The notes below the pieces were generated by a model. That model saw only the letters and a program-made list of their open reading frames with translations. It did not search any database and was not told where the DNA came from. From Flavobacterium eburneipallidum (GTDB taxonomy: Bacteria; Bacteroidota; Bacteroidia; Flavobacteriales; Flavobacteriaceae): a DNA stretch of 64,000 nt. The DNA is taken from NCBI RefSeq assembly GCF_027111355.2, contig NZ_CP114291.2, forward strand, positions 1,736,001 through 1,800,000, in the 5' to 3' direction. Made by a program: the position numbers and the translations under genes. Below, in pieces: positions 37,712-45,981 of the stretch (its first letter is position 1; every line of letters starts with the position of its first letter).

Positions 37712-37742
37712 ATTTAAGTAGTTTTTAGAATTGCATATAATT

Positions 37743-37790
37743 CCACAAACTGACGCCTCAAATACGGGTGTTGGTTTGTGGTTTTTTTTT
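37743..37790 (+). terminator. Intrinsic terminator of cvfB
   Basis: CCACAAAC at 37743-37750 pairs with GTTTGTGG at 37774-37781. The stem extends inward with several G·T pairs, and nine T follow at 37782-37790. It lies 31 bases past the cvfB stop. Confidence 0.88.
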
Positions 37791-37800
37791 AAGAACCCCT

Positions 37801-37833
37801 CAATGATTTAAAAAAGAGGCTTTTAAATCATTG
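37801..37833. repeat. 13-bp perfect inverted repeat after the cvfB terminator
   Basis: CAATGATTTAAAA (37801-37813) pairs perfectly with 37821-37833 around a 7-base loop, followed by GTTTTATTT. It may be a second, weaker terminator or an mRNA stabilising hairpin. It separates cvfB from the kinase promoter. Confidence 0.7.
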
Positions 37834-37860
37834 GTTTTATTTCTAAAATTGCTAAATAGG

Positions 37861-37929
37861 TGTAGAATTAATTCTACATCTATTAGTAAGTAGTTCTACA
37901 TAAAATAGGGTTCAGGCTGGTTATATTTA
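37861..37929 (+). promoter_or_regulatory. Operator/promoter array of the membrane histidine kinase gene
   Basis: TGTAG at 37861, TTCTAC at 37872, TTCTAC at 37894 and a -7-like TATATTTA at 37922-37929. The two TTCTAC sites are 22 bases apart start to start, about two helical turns, and the first is part of a perfect 18-base palindrome, TGTAGAATTAATTCTACA. The same elements recur at identical spacing upstream of the second kinase (40676-40744). An activator bound at the TTCTAC sites would sit just upstream of the polymerase site. The LuxR-type response regulator encoded at 39928 is the obvious candidate, by inference. Confidence 0.6.
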
Positions 37930-38167
37930 CAGTGTAATTCTCTATTTAGATATTGAGTTAATTTTTTTTAAAAGACTTTCCCCAAATTTCTTTTGTCTTT
38001 TTTTAATGTGAGAATTATTCATAATAGCCAATGAGTAATTATAATAAAGTAGCGATTAGTAAGCAGACAAAATAGCAGATTTTATTGGCTTTGTCTGAAT
38101 ATTAAATATCATTTAGCTTCTTGGATTTATTTTAATTCATTAACTTTAGTTTAAAAAAAAAATAATT

Positions 38168-39901
38168 TTGATTAAAAAACATTTTACAGGGAATACTTTT
38201 GATTTTAAAAGGATTAAAAACAGAAAAATAATTCATTTTTCTTTGTTGGCATGTATTATTCTTTTACAAGTTATAGCTGGAGTAATTTGGTACAATGATT
38301 CTCAAATTTCTAAAGCATTTGATCAGATGGCAACATCTAATGAAATTGAAAAGTATTCGAATCGGGCTAATAATTCTTTGATTCAATCGCAACAGTATTT
38401 TAATGATTATTTCAATCATAGAGATGAAAATTCTTTGAAAAAGTACACGACAAGCTTGAGCGAAATTAGTGGTTTGATGGATAGTTTGCGTTTGGTTTCT
38501 AACGAAAATGAGAGTTTTAAAAGAATATTGGGTGATAAAAAACAAACTGAAGCCGATATTTTAGCTCTAAAAACAGCTATCGATTCTATTATCGACAAGC
38601 AAATAGGAACGGGACATGATGATGTTTCTGAAATTTTTAAATTCAACAAGTTTGGATACAAGAAAATTTTAGACAGCGTCAAAACCGAGACTTATATAAA
38701 AGTAGATAGTGTAACTCGATATGGATTGATTTCGAGATTAGGAGATGCGTTTACAGGAAAGTATCGCATTCAAAAAGAGCGCTTGAACACCATTGTGACC
38801 ATGCAATACAAAGACAAAGTTTCGTCTGGATCTATCGAACAACAAATCAAAAATGTTTTCTTGATGAGTAATAGATATTACGAAAATGAGTTCAATAATT
38901 TGAATAAAAAATTTCTTGATTTAAGAGATAAAGACTTGAAATTAAGGAAAATTAATAGTGAATTGTTAAGCAAAGGTCAAAGTGTATTGTCTAGTTATGG
39001 TAAATTAGATAATGTACTTCAATTAAATAATAAAACGTATTTAAAAGAAGAATATAAAACGAATAAAACCATCAAAGATAGCGCGATAATTATACTGATA
39101 TTACTGATGTTTGTTATCTCCATCATACTTTTTAGTTTTACCCGAATGGCTTTTGAATACGAGAAAAAACTTGTAGTTGCTCAAAATCAAATTCGTCAAA
39201 GTCTTGCTTTTAAAAATAGAATTGTGGGCATGATAAGTCATGAAATTCGTTCACCCTTGAATATAATTTCCATTTACAGCCAAAAATTAGTGGCTACTGT
39301 TAAAGATTCAGACATAAAAGAAACGTTCAAATCGATTCTGTTTACAACCAATTCGCTAATTCTTTTGTCTAATCAAATTTTAGAGTATTCGAAAGATGAA
39401 AACCACAAACCGAAATTGAAAAACAAAAATATCAATTTAAAGAAAGAAATCGAATCAATTATTTATTCACTTACACCTTTATTAGAGGTTAAAGGAAATA
39501 AAATGGAACTGGTTTCTAATTTAGAACCCGATTGTGAAGTATATTCAGATGCTACAAAAATTCACCAACTTTTCTATAATATAATTGGTAATGCCAATAA
39601 GTTTACAGAAAATGGATTAATAGCAATTCAAGTTGTTATAGAAACGCTATCCGAATTCGAAATGAATTTGAAAGTAACCATCAAAGACAACGGATTAGGG
39701 ATTGCTCAAAATGATTTGAAAAATTTATTTGAAGCTTACTATCAAGGAACAGTTTCGGGTAAAGTAAATAATTTGGGAGTTGGTTTAGGATTAAATCTTT
39801 GCAAAGAAATTGTAGAATTATTTGATGGCGAAATCGAAGTAAAAAGTCAAGAGAACAAGGGGACGCAGGTGATTTTTAATTTGATAGTAAGCCAAGTCTA
39901 A
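38168..39901 (+). CDS. Membrane sensor histidine kinase
   Basis: A 577-residue kinase. TM1 spans about residues 24-45 and TM2 about 308-328, enclosing a roughly 260-residue extracytoplasmic domain that looks all-helical (four-helix-bundle/CHASE3-like; many Leu, Lys, Asn). The cytoplasmic part has the H-box with His358 in MISHEIRSPLN, N-box NIIGNANKFTENG, G1 DNGLGIAQNDL and G2 GVGLGLNLCKEIVELF. The start is TTG 38168: the next in-frame ATG (residue 53) would delete TM1. The response regulator gene follows after 26 bases. The signal sensed is unknown. Confidence 0.92.
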   Translation: MIKKHFTGNTFDFKRIKNRKIIHFSLLACIILLQVIAGVIWYNDSQISKAFDQMATSNEIEKYSNRANNSLIQSQQYFNDYFNHRDENSLKKYTTSLSEISGLMDSLRLVSNENESFKRILGDKKQTEADILALKTAIDSIIDKQIGTGHDDVSEIFKFNKFGYKKILDSVKTETYIKVDSVTRYGLISRLGDAFTGKYRIQKERLNTIVTMQYKDKVSSGSIEQQIKNVFLMSNRYYENEFNNLNKKFLDLRDKDLKLRKINSELLSKGQSVLSSYGKLDNVLQLNNKTYLKEEYKTNKTIKDSAIIILILLMFVISIILFSFTRMAFEYEKKLVVAQNQIRQSLAFKNRIVGMISHEIRSPLNIISIYSQKLVATVKDSDIKETFKSILFTTNSLILLSNQILEYSKDENHKPKLKNKNINLKKEIESIIYSLTPLLEVKGNKMELVSNLEPDCEVYSDATKIHQLFYNIIGNANKFTENGLIAIQVVIETLSEFEMNLKVTIKDNGLGIAQNDLKNLFEAYYQGTVSGKVNNLGVGLGLNLCKEIVELFDGEIEVKSQENKGTQVIFNLIVSQV

Positions 39902-39927
39902 CAAAAATAAAACCAAGAATTAGTAAA

Positions 39928-40572
39928 ATGAAATCATCAAATAAACATAGTTTTTTAATTGCCGACGACCATATTGTAGTAAGGCAAGGGGTTTCTTTAT
40001 TAATTAAAGAACTTTTTCAAAATCCTATTATTTATCAAGCAGGAAGTTTTAAAGATACTTTCAAAATACTGAACGAAACCCCAATTGATTTATTGGTTTT
40101 AGACATCAATTTTCCGGATGGCAATAGTTTAAACATTATTGCTGATGTAAAAAATATTCAACCCAAAATCAAAATTTTAATATTTTCAGGCTATGATGAA
40201 GATATTTATGCCATGCGTTATTTGAATGCCGGAGCTTCAGGTTACTTGAACAAAGGAAGTTCAGAAGAGGAAATGAAACAAGCACTGCAAAGCATGTTTG
40301 TATCTGGAAAATATATTACCCAAAAAATAAAAGATCGAATTCTAGATTCTTATATTTCCAAAACCCCTATTAATCCTTTGGAGCAATTATCAAACCGAGA
40401 AGTTGAAGTGGCCAGATTGCTAATCAAGGGATATGGAAACCTAGAAATATCCGAGCTTTTACAAGTAAAAAAAACTACCGTAAGTACCTTTAAAAATAGA
40501 ATTTTCGAAAAATTAGAAATTGACAATCTCGCTTCATTGATAGAAATTTTTCATTTGTATTTCGAAGATTGA
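39928..40572 (+). CDS. LuxR/NarL-type response regulator
   Basis: A 214-residue two-component response regulator. The receiver domain has the acidic pocket (IADDH, residues 11-15), phospho-acceptor Asp59 in VLDINFPDG and Lys near 107 in YLNKGSSEEE. The C-terminal NarL/FixJ helix-turn-helix (LSNREVEVARLLIKGYGNLE, then KKTTVSTFKNRIFEKL) binds DNA as a dimer. It is encoded 26 bases after the membrane kinase and is its likely partner. Two promoters with shared TTCTAC direct repeats flank the pair, so it may control both kinase genes. Length and key residues are normal. Confidence 0.93.
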   Translation: MKSSNKHSFLIADDHIVVRQGVSLLIKELFQNPIIYQAGSFKDTFKILNETPIDLLVLDINFPDGNSLNIIADVKNIQPKIKILIFSGYDEDIYAMRYLNAGASGYLNKGSSEEEMKQALQSMFVSGKYITQKIKDRILDSYISKTPINPLEQLSNREVEVARLLIKGYGNLEISELLQVKKTTVSTFKNRIFEKLEIDNLASLIEIFHLYFED

Positions 40573-40675
40573 AATTATTTTTACTCTTGCTTTCAACATT
40601 CTTATCAGTCTGAAAAATCCTTTTCTATTTAGATACTTATAAATAGGAATCAATTATTTTTTTTTAAGTTTTTTC

Positions 40676-40744
40676 TGTAGATACAATTCTACTAATCCTT
40701 GTTGTATGTTCTACGAATAGTTGGTTTTGTTGGGGGTATATTTG
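40676..40744 (+). promoter_or_regulatory. Operator/promoter array of the soluble histidine kinase gene
   Basis: TGTAG at 40676, TTCTAC at 40687, TTCTAC at 40709 and an exact -7 box TATATTTG at 40737-40744. The order and every spacing (11, 22, 28 bases start to start) equal those of the array at 37861. The transcript would start near 40750, giving a leader of about 115 bases. The preceding 40573-40675 stretch shows no terminator with a clear stem, so some read-through from the response regulator gene is possible. Confidence 0.62.
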
Positions 40745-40866
40745 TAATACAACCAATGAGGATAGCGTTTTATTGCAATGTTAAAGAAAGAAATTTTTAC
40801 TAAATTTTTCATTTTTAGCTTATTTCACAAAAGCGATTAAAATTTTATTCTAAAACTAAAAACAGT

Positions 40867-41625
40867 ATGATAATAGATTTTTATAATATTGAAAATAAGG
40901 AAATTACAAATAAAAATTACAAGAAATTGTTAGAAATGATAGAAGCCCAAAGTGAATACAATCAAAGATTGGTTAATTTTTCTTATATCGTTTCTCATAA
41001 TTTGAATTCACATGCTGGCAATATCAAAGGACTTTTGGATATGATTGATTCAGATGAAAAACAATTAGAAAATTCAGAAGCTTTAAGTTATTTGCGAATG
41101 GTTTCAAACGATTTGAATGAAACAATTGCTAATTTAGCTCAAATAGTTCATGTCCAAAACAACTTGAATGTTTGCAAAGAACCCTTGGATTTGAATCTAT
41201 TTATCGAAAAAAACAAAAATATAATCAATAATCATGACCATGATAACAAAGCTATTATCATCAACAATGTAGCCAAGGAAACTGTTATTAATTTTAACCC
41301 TGCTTATCTCGAAAGTATTCTTTTGAATTTCAGTACAAATGCCATAAAATATGCTCATCCCGATAGATTTCCTATAATTGAGTTTAATTTTTTTATAGAA
41401 AACGGTAAGAAAGTATTAACCATTAAAGACAATGGTTTGGGGATTGACCTAGAAAAATATGGTGATTTATTATTTGGAATGTATAAAACCTTTCACAAAC
41501 ACGAAAAAGCAAATGGAATAGGCTTGTATATTACCAAAAATCAAGTCGAAGCTATGAATGGAAAAATAACGGTTGAAAGTAAAGTAGGAGTAGGAAGTAC
41601 ATTTAAAATTATTTTTTCAGACTAA
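40867..41625 (+). CDS. Soluble histidine kinase without sensor domain
   Basis: A 252-residue kinase consisting of little more than the dimerisation and ATPase domains. After a short helix (NYKKLLEMIEAQSEYNQ) comes the H-box with His44 in VSHNLNSHAGNIKG, then N-box FSTNAIKYAHPD, G1 DNGLGIDLEKYG, F-box MYKTFHKHEKANGIGL and G2. There is no membrane segment, PAS, GAF or receiver domain, so it may receive its signal from another protein. Its promoter copies the operator layout of the neighbouring membrane kinase, which suggests it is a regulated member of the same circuit. Confidence 0.88.
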   Translation: MIIDFYNIENKEITNKNYKKLLEMIEAQSEYNQRLVNFSYIVSHNLNSHAGNIKGLLDMIDSDEKQLENSEALSYLRMVSNDLNETIANLAQIVHVQNNLNVCKEPLDLNLFIEKNKNIINNHDHDNKAIIINNVAKETVINFNPAYLESILLNFSTNAIKYAHPDRFPIIEFNFFIENGKKVLTIKDNGLGIDLEKYGDLLFGMYKTFHKHEKANGIGLYITKNQVEAMNGKITVESKVGVGSTFKIIFSD

Positions 41626-41631
41626 AAAAAA

Positions 41632-42462
41632 TTAAAAACTAGCCGAAAAACTTACGCCCCAAACAGGTGTTTTCGAAAACTGATTTACTCCAACAGGAGC
41701 AAAATTCATTTGAGTTTTTACTCTTTCTTTGTATCCAAATCTATCCAGAATTGTGTTAAAAGGATCCATCAACATCAAAGCAGTATATCCTAAAATTTTT
41801 GATTTTAATATTTTGTGATTGTGCCTTACAATTGATTTTTTGGCATAGAAAAATCCTTCGCCAACTACAGAACCTACCACTGGAGTAATAATAAGGTCTT
41901 GCACAGAAGGAACCTCTGCAAAAGATTCGATACCGTATTCCCAAAAAAAAGTGGACATTAGAGCCGAATAACCAAATGATTCTAATCGATTAAAGCCGCT
42001 ACTTCGGGCTGTCATATAGTAAACTCCTCCGCAATAAGGATGGGTTACCCAATTCAAAACCCAGTCGTCTTTATCCCAAACTGGTCCTTCCTTTACGTTT
42101 TGTTTCCATTTCCATAAAATTCCTTTTTTACGCATTTCTTCTTTGTCCCAATTCGTTGCGCTTTCAGGCATAGCCCAAAGTACACCAAAGCCAATGATAG
42201 CAGCACCAGCAAATATGCCAGTATTGTAACCCAATCTTCTATAATCTTTAAATTGTGGTGGGTAGGCTGCTAAACTGTCTTTTTTTTGGATTGAAACAAA
42301 AGAATCGTCAACTATTTTATTAGTATCTAATACAATTATAGTTTCGTTCGAACTGACTAGAGTACTATCTATAACGCTTGTACTAGATGATAATACCAAA
42401 GTATCTTCGGCAAAAGAAGGTGTACAAATAAGGAGTAACAAAAAGATAAAAGTTCGAATCAT
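41632..42462 (-). CDS. DUF3943 domain exported protein
   Basis: A 276-residue protein from ATG 42462 with signal peptide MIRTFIFLLLLICTPSFAED. A TTG four codons upstream is less likely. The mature part contains the DUF3943 region: NTGIFAGAAIIGFGVLWAMPE (hydrophobic), DDWVLNWVTHPYCGGVYYMTARSSGF, SFFWEYGIESFAEVPSVQDL in the middle, and a C-terminal strand ending SFSASF. It is probably an outer-membrane or periplasmic protein of unknown function. It converges with the soluble kinase, with 6 bases between stop codons. Confidence 0.85.
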   Translation of the reverse strand: MIRTFIFLLLLICTPSFAEDTLVLSSSTSVIDSTLVSSNETIIVLDTNKIVDDSFVSIQKKDSLAAYPPQFKDYRRLGYNTGIFAGAAIIGFGVLWAMPESATNWDKEEMRKKGILWKWKQNVKEGPVWDKDDWVLNWVTHPYCGGVYYMTARSSGFNRLESFGYSALMSTFFWEYGIESFAEVPSVQDLIITPVVGSVVGEGFFYAKKSIVRHNHKILKSKILGYTALMLMDPFNTILDRFGYKERVKTQMNFAPVGVNQFSKTPVWGVSFSASF

Positions 42463-42691
42463 AATGAAGGGCAAAATTGAAAAAACTGACTTTAGAATAG
42501 CATAAAACTAAAAAAGCAGCAGGAAAATTTTTTAATATTCTTTGGTTTTAAAATTATCGACGCCAAATGTAGTCATATATAAAATTTTACGGAAATTTTT
42601 GTTAAAAAATCCCAATTGATTTAATTTCGGATATAGTATAAAAATGTAAAAAATCGTCTATTTTTACACAGCTAAATTTAAAACGAATAGA

Positions 42692-43522
42692 ATGGATTGG
42701 ATTACCGTAAAGGAGTACGAAGATATAACTTATAAAAAATGTAATGGTGTCGCTAGAATAGCGTTCAATCGCCCTGATGTGAGAAATGCTTTCCGCCCAA
42801 AAACAACTTCGGAATTGTATAATGCTTTTTACGATGCCCAAGAAGATACTTCAATAGGAGTGGTTTTGCTTTCAGCAGAAGGTCCTTCGAGCAAAGATGG
42901 GATTTACTCTTTTTGTAGTGGTGGCGATCAAAACGCTCGTGGTCATCAAGGTTATGTGGGTGATGATGGTCAACATCGTTTGAATATTCTCGAAGTGCAA
43001 CGATTGATTCGTTTTATGCCAAAAGTAGTTATTGCTGTAGTTCCTGGTTGGGCTGTTGGCGGTGGACACAGTTTACACGTCGTTTGCGATATGACGTTGG
43101 CCAGTAAAGAACACGCCATTTTTAAACAAACTGATGCCGATGTAACTAGTTTTGACGGTGGTTATGGATCGGCTTATTTAGCAAAAATGGTCGGACAGAA
43201 AAAAGCTCGTGAGATTTTCTTTCTTGGAAGAAATTATTCTGCTCAAGATGCTTTCGAAATGGGAATGGTCAATGCCGTTATTCCGCACGCAGAGTTAGAA
43301 GACACCGCTTACGAATGGGCACAGGAAATTTTGCAAAAATCACCAACATCCATCAAAATGCTAAAATTCGCCATGAATTTAACAGATGACGGAATGGTAG
43401 GTCAACAGGTTTTTGCTGGTGAAGCCACAAGATTAGCCTATATGACTGAAGAAGCCAAAGAAGGAAGAAACGCTTTCCTTGAAAAGAGAAAACCGAATTT
43501 CGAAAAAAAATGGTTACCGTAA
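42692..43522 (+). CDS. menB: 1,4-dihydroxy-2-naphthoyl-CoA synthase
   Basis: Crotonase-fold enzyme closing the naphthoquinone ring in menaquinone synthesis. Its 276 residues match the family. Motifs: RIAFNRPDVRNAFRPKT, FCSGGDQNARGHQGYVGDDG (oxyanion hole and MenB-specific loop), VVPGWAVGGGHSLHVVCD and TSFDGGYGSAYLAKMVGQK. It lies 76 bases upstream of menA. The intergenic stretch holds an AGTGTTCAGT sequence also found near 57242. Confidence 0.97.
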   Translation: MDWITVKEYEDITYKKCNGVARIAFNRPDVRNAFRPKTTSELYNAFYDAQEDTSIGVVLLSAEGPSSKDGIYSFCSGGDQNARGHQGYVGDDGQHRLNILEVQRLIRFMPKVVIAVVPGWAVGGGHSLHVVCDMTLASKEHAIFKQTDADVTSFDGGYGSAYLAKMVGQKKAREIFFLGRNYSAQDAFEMGMVNAVIPHAELEDTAYEWAQEILQKSPTSIKMLKFAMNLTDDGMVGQQVFAGEATRLAYMTEEAKEGRNAFLEKRKPNFEKKWLP

Positions 43523-43598
43523 ATTTAGTTGGCAGTGTTCAGTAGCAGTTTGCAGATACAAATTACCAAATAAACGATTAAACAAATAAACATAAGAA

Positions 43599-44558
43599 AT
43601 GAAACATTGGATTGAAGCCGCACGATTAAGAACCTTACCCTTATCGGTTTCGGGCATAATTGTGGGCAGTATGTATGCGCTCCGACCTACAGATGCTATT
43701 GATACGCCAACAGATGTTTTCAGTTGGAAAATATTTGGTTTGGCAATGTTGACCACTTTGGGATTACAAATTTTATCCAATTTTGCCAATGATTATGGCG
43801 ATGGCGTAAAAGGAACAGATAATGCCGATAGAGTTGGTCCACAACGTGCCATTCAGAGTGGAGTGATTACGCCACAAGCTATGAAACGCGCCATTGTAAT
43901 TACGTCAATACTAACTTTATTGTCGGCAATTGCGCTGATTTATTTTGCCTTTGGACAAACTAATATTGTGTATTCCTTATTCTATTTGGTTTTAGGAATT
44001 TTAGCTATAGCTTCGGCGATTCGTTATACTGTAGGTAATTCAGCTTACGGTTACCGTGGTTATGGCGATGTATTTGTTTTTGTATTCTTTGGTTTGGTCA
44101 GCACTTTGGGAGTGAATTTTTTGTATTCCAAACAGTTGGATTTTAACCTTTTCTTGCCCGCCACCGCCATCGGATTATTGAGTGTAGGGGTTTTGAATCT
44201 AAACAATATGCGAGACGAAGCATCCGACAGAAAATCGAATAAAAACACCATTGTAGTTCAAATTGGTGGAGTCAAAGCCAAAAAATATCATTATTTCCTT
44301 ATTGTTTCGGCAATGGTTTTGGTGTTGCTTTTTGCCATTTTAAGCGAATATCGTTTAGATCAATATCTATTTGTATTGGCTTATATTCCTTTAATCAAAC
44401 ATTTAAGTACTGTTCGTAAAAATCAAGAGCCAAGACTATTAGATCCTGAATTAAAAAAATTAGCATTAAGTACTTTTGCACTTTCCATACTTTTGGCATT
44501 GTGTATGGTTTCGTTAATTCAGGATATTGTCGTGAATGTCTTTTTGGGAGGAAGGTAA
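43599..44558 (+). CDS. menA: 1,4-dihydroxy-2-naphthoate polyprenyltransferase
   Basis: Integral-membrane UbiA-family prenyltransferase attaching the isoprenoid tail to dihydroxynaphthoate, giving demethylmenaquinone. It has 319 residues with about eight or nine membrane helices. First Asp-rich motif: NDYGDGVKGTD in SNFANDYGDG. Second: NNMRDEASDRKSNKNT. It starts WIEAARLRTLPLSVSGIIVGS, the typical MenA N-terminus. It follows menB in the same direction; menC lies 3.3 kb further on. Confidence 0.97.
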   Translation: MKHWIEAARLRTLPLSVSGIIVGSMYALRPTDAIDTPTDVFSWKIFGLAMLTTLGLQILSNFANDYGDGVKGTDNADRVGPQRAIQSGVITPQAMKRAIVITSILTLLSAIALIYFAFGQTNIVYSLFYLVLGILAIASAIRYTVGNSAYGYRGYGDVFVFVFFGLVSTLGVNFLYSKQLDFNLFLPATAIGLLSVGVLNLNNMRDEASDRKSNKNTIVVQIGGVKAKKYHYFLIVSAMVLVLLFAILSEYRLDQYLFVLAYIPLIKHLSTVRKNQEPRLLDPELKKLALSTFALSILLALCMVSLIQDIVVNVFLGGR

Positions 44559-44605
44559 ATTGAAAATAATAATGTTGCTAGTAAGATAACTAATAAATTA
44601 TATAA

Positions 44606-45049
44606 TTGGAAAACGTAAAATTTGACTTTTTAAAACCAACAATTGTTTTTTCTATTATTGGGTTTTTTATTCCTGGATTTACTGTGTTTGGATTAATTGG
44701 TACTCAATATTTGTTAAGTTTAAGTGGAATAGAATGTTCAATTTCATGGAAAATAATATGGAGTTTAACTGCAATTTTTGCAATATTTTTACCCATTATT
44801 TTTGCGAATTATATAAGAAACATTTCTAAAGAAAAATTGAAAACTTTAAAAACAAAATTGATTCTATTTAATTTGATTGAATATGTTTGTATCCAATCAA
44901 GTTTTGGAAGTTTATTCTCAAATAGTAACACATTATGTTATGAAAGTGATGAACAAAATGGATTAGAATTAATATTTACTGCTTGGCTTGCATTACCCAT
45001 TTTAGTGATATTAAGTATAATGTTTAATAAAATAAGTAATTCTAATTAA
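44606..45049 (+). CDS. Hypothetical four-helix membrane protein
   Basis: A 147-residue protein with about four hydrophobic segments (IVFSIIGFFIPGFTVFGLIG, IIWSLTAIFAIFLPIIFANY, LILFNLIEYVCI, LIFTAWLALPILVILSIMF) and no recognised family. The only reasonable start is TTG 44606, 47 bases after menA. Base composition is more AT-rich than the men genes. Three cysteines are spread over the extracytoplasmic-looking part. Function cannot be given. Confidence 0.6.
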   Translation: MENVKFDFLKPTIVFSIIGFFIPGFTVFGLIGTQYLLSLSGIECSISWKIIWSLTAIFAIFLPIIFANYIRNISKEKLKTLKTKLILFNLIEYVCIQSSFGSLFSNSNTLCYESDEQNGLELIFTAWLALPILVILSIMFNKISNSN

Positions 45050-45132
45050 ACAATATAGCTAAATTAAATATACCTCTTTCTTAATACTTTCAAATTGCTA
45101 TTTAAAACTAATCACTTAAAAAATAAAAAAAA

Positions 45133-45810
45133 ATGAAAATTACATTTTACGGACACGCCTCTTTAGGCATCGAAGTGGGAGGGAAAAATATTATTGTAGA
45201 TCCTTATATTTCTGCTAATCCCAATGCTTCTCATATCAATATTGACGACCTAAAAGCGGATTATATTTTGTTGACTCATGCTCACGGCGATCATATTTTG
45301 GATGTAGAAAGTATTGCCAAACGCACAGGAGCTACCATTGTTTCGAATGCAGAAATCGCTACTTATTATGGAACGAAAGGGTTTAATTCGCACCCAATGA
45401 ATCACGGTGGAAGCTGGAATTTCGATTTTGGAAAAGTAAAATATGTAAACGCTATTCACTCTAGTTCTTTTCCTGACGGTATCAATGGCGGTAATCCAGG
45501 AGGTTTTGTTATCGAAGGCGAACACAAAAATATTTATATCGCTGGCGACACGGCTTTGACTATGGATATGAAATTAATTCCGATGCGAACCAAACTCGAT
45601 TTAGCAATTTTGCCAATTGGTGACAACTTCACCATGGATGTGGAAGACGCTATTCTTGCTTCAGATTTTGTAGAATGCGATAAAATATTAGGATATCATT
45701 ATGATACTTTTGGTTACATCGAAATCAATCACGAAGAATCCATTCGTCAATTTTTCAATAAAGGAAAAGATTTAATGCTGCTCAATATTGGCGAAAGCAT
45801 TGAATTGTAA
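45133..45810 (+). CDS. UPF0173-type metallo-beta-lactamase fold hydrolase
   Basis: A 225-residue metal-dependent hydrolase. Metal-binding motif THAHGDH (HxHxDH) follows residue 48, with NHGGSWNF, HSSSFPDG and AGDTALTMDMK providing further ligands and the family look of UPF0173/UlaG-like proteins. These are cytosolic, probably phosphodiesterase- or lactonase-type enzymes of unknown physiological role. An inverted-repeat element starts 17 bases after the stop and may act as a terminator. Confidence 0.93.
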   Translation: MKITFYGHASLGIEVGGKNIIVDPYISANPNASHINIDDLKADYILLTHAHGDHILDVESIAKRTGATIVSNAEIATYYGTKGFNSHPMNHGGSWNFDFGKVKYVNAIHSSSFPDGINGGNPGGFVIEGEHKNIYIAGDTALTMDMKLIPMRTKLDLAILPIGDNFTMDVEDAILASDFVECDKILGYHYDTFGYIEINHEESIRQFFNKGKDLMLLNIGESIEL

Positions 45811-45827
45811 TAAAGATTTAATTTTTT

Positions 45828-45906
45828 TGCCACAGATTTCACAGATTAGCACAGATTAATTCGCCACATAATTAGAAAATCTTTTTAATCTGTGAAATCT
45901 GTGGCA
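45828..45906. repeat. Inverted-repeat element with CACAGATT units, 3' of the hydrolase gene
   Basis: Perfect 21-bp arms (45828-45848 and 45886-45906) with three CACAGATT units (45831, 45840, 45850) and a T run after the right arm. The design equals the element at 16864-16972 except for G/A changes in the unit. Both lie within 20 bases of a stop codon, suggesting a dispersed REP-like family that can double as a 3' hairpin. Confidence 0.8.
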
Positions 45907-45981
45907 TTTTTAATAATTGTTGTCGTGTTCTCATATTTGTGGAAATGAATTCCTTTATTTAGATTATCAATACTTATCAAA

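Larger units (their letters stand above)
37712..38167. other. Intergenic region with two hairpins and a structured kinase promoter
   Basis: A 456-base gap without a gene. It contains the cvfB terminator (37743-37790), a second perfect hairpin (37801-37833), the operator/promoter array 37861-37929 described separately, and an AT-rich leader of about 230 bases before the histidine kinase start. The leader seems long for a gene in this window, but no riboswitch-like fold was recognised. Confidence 0.6.
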
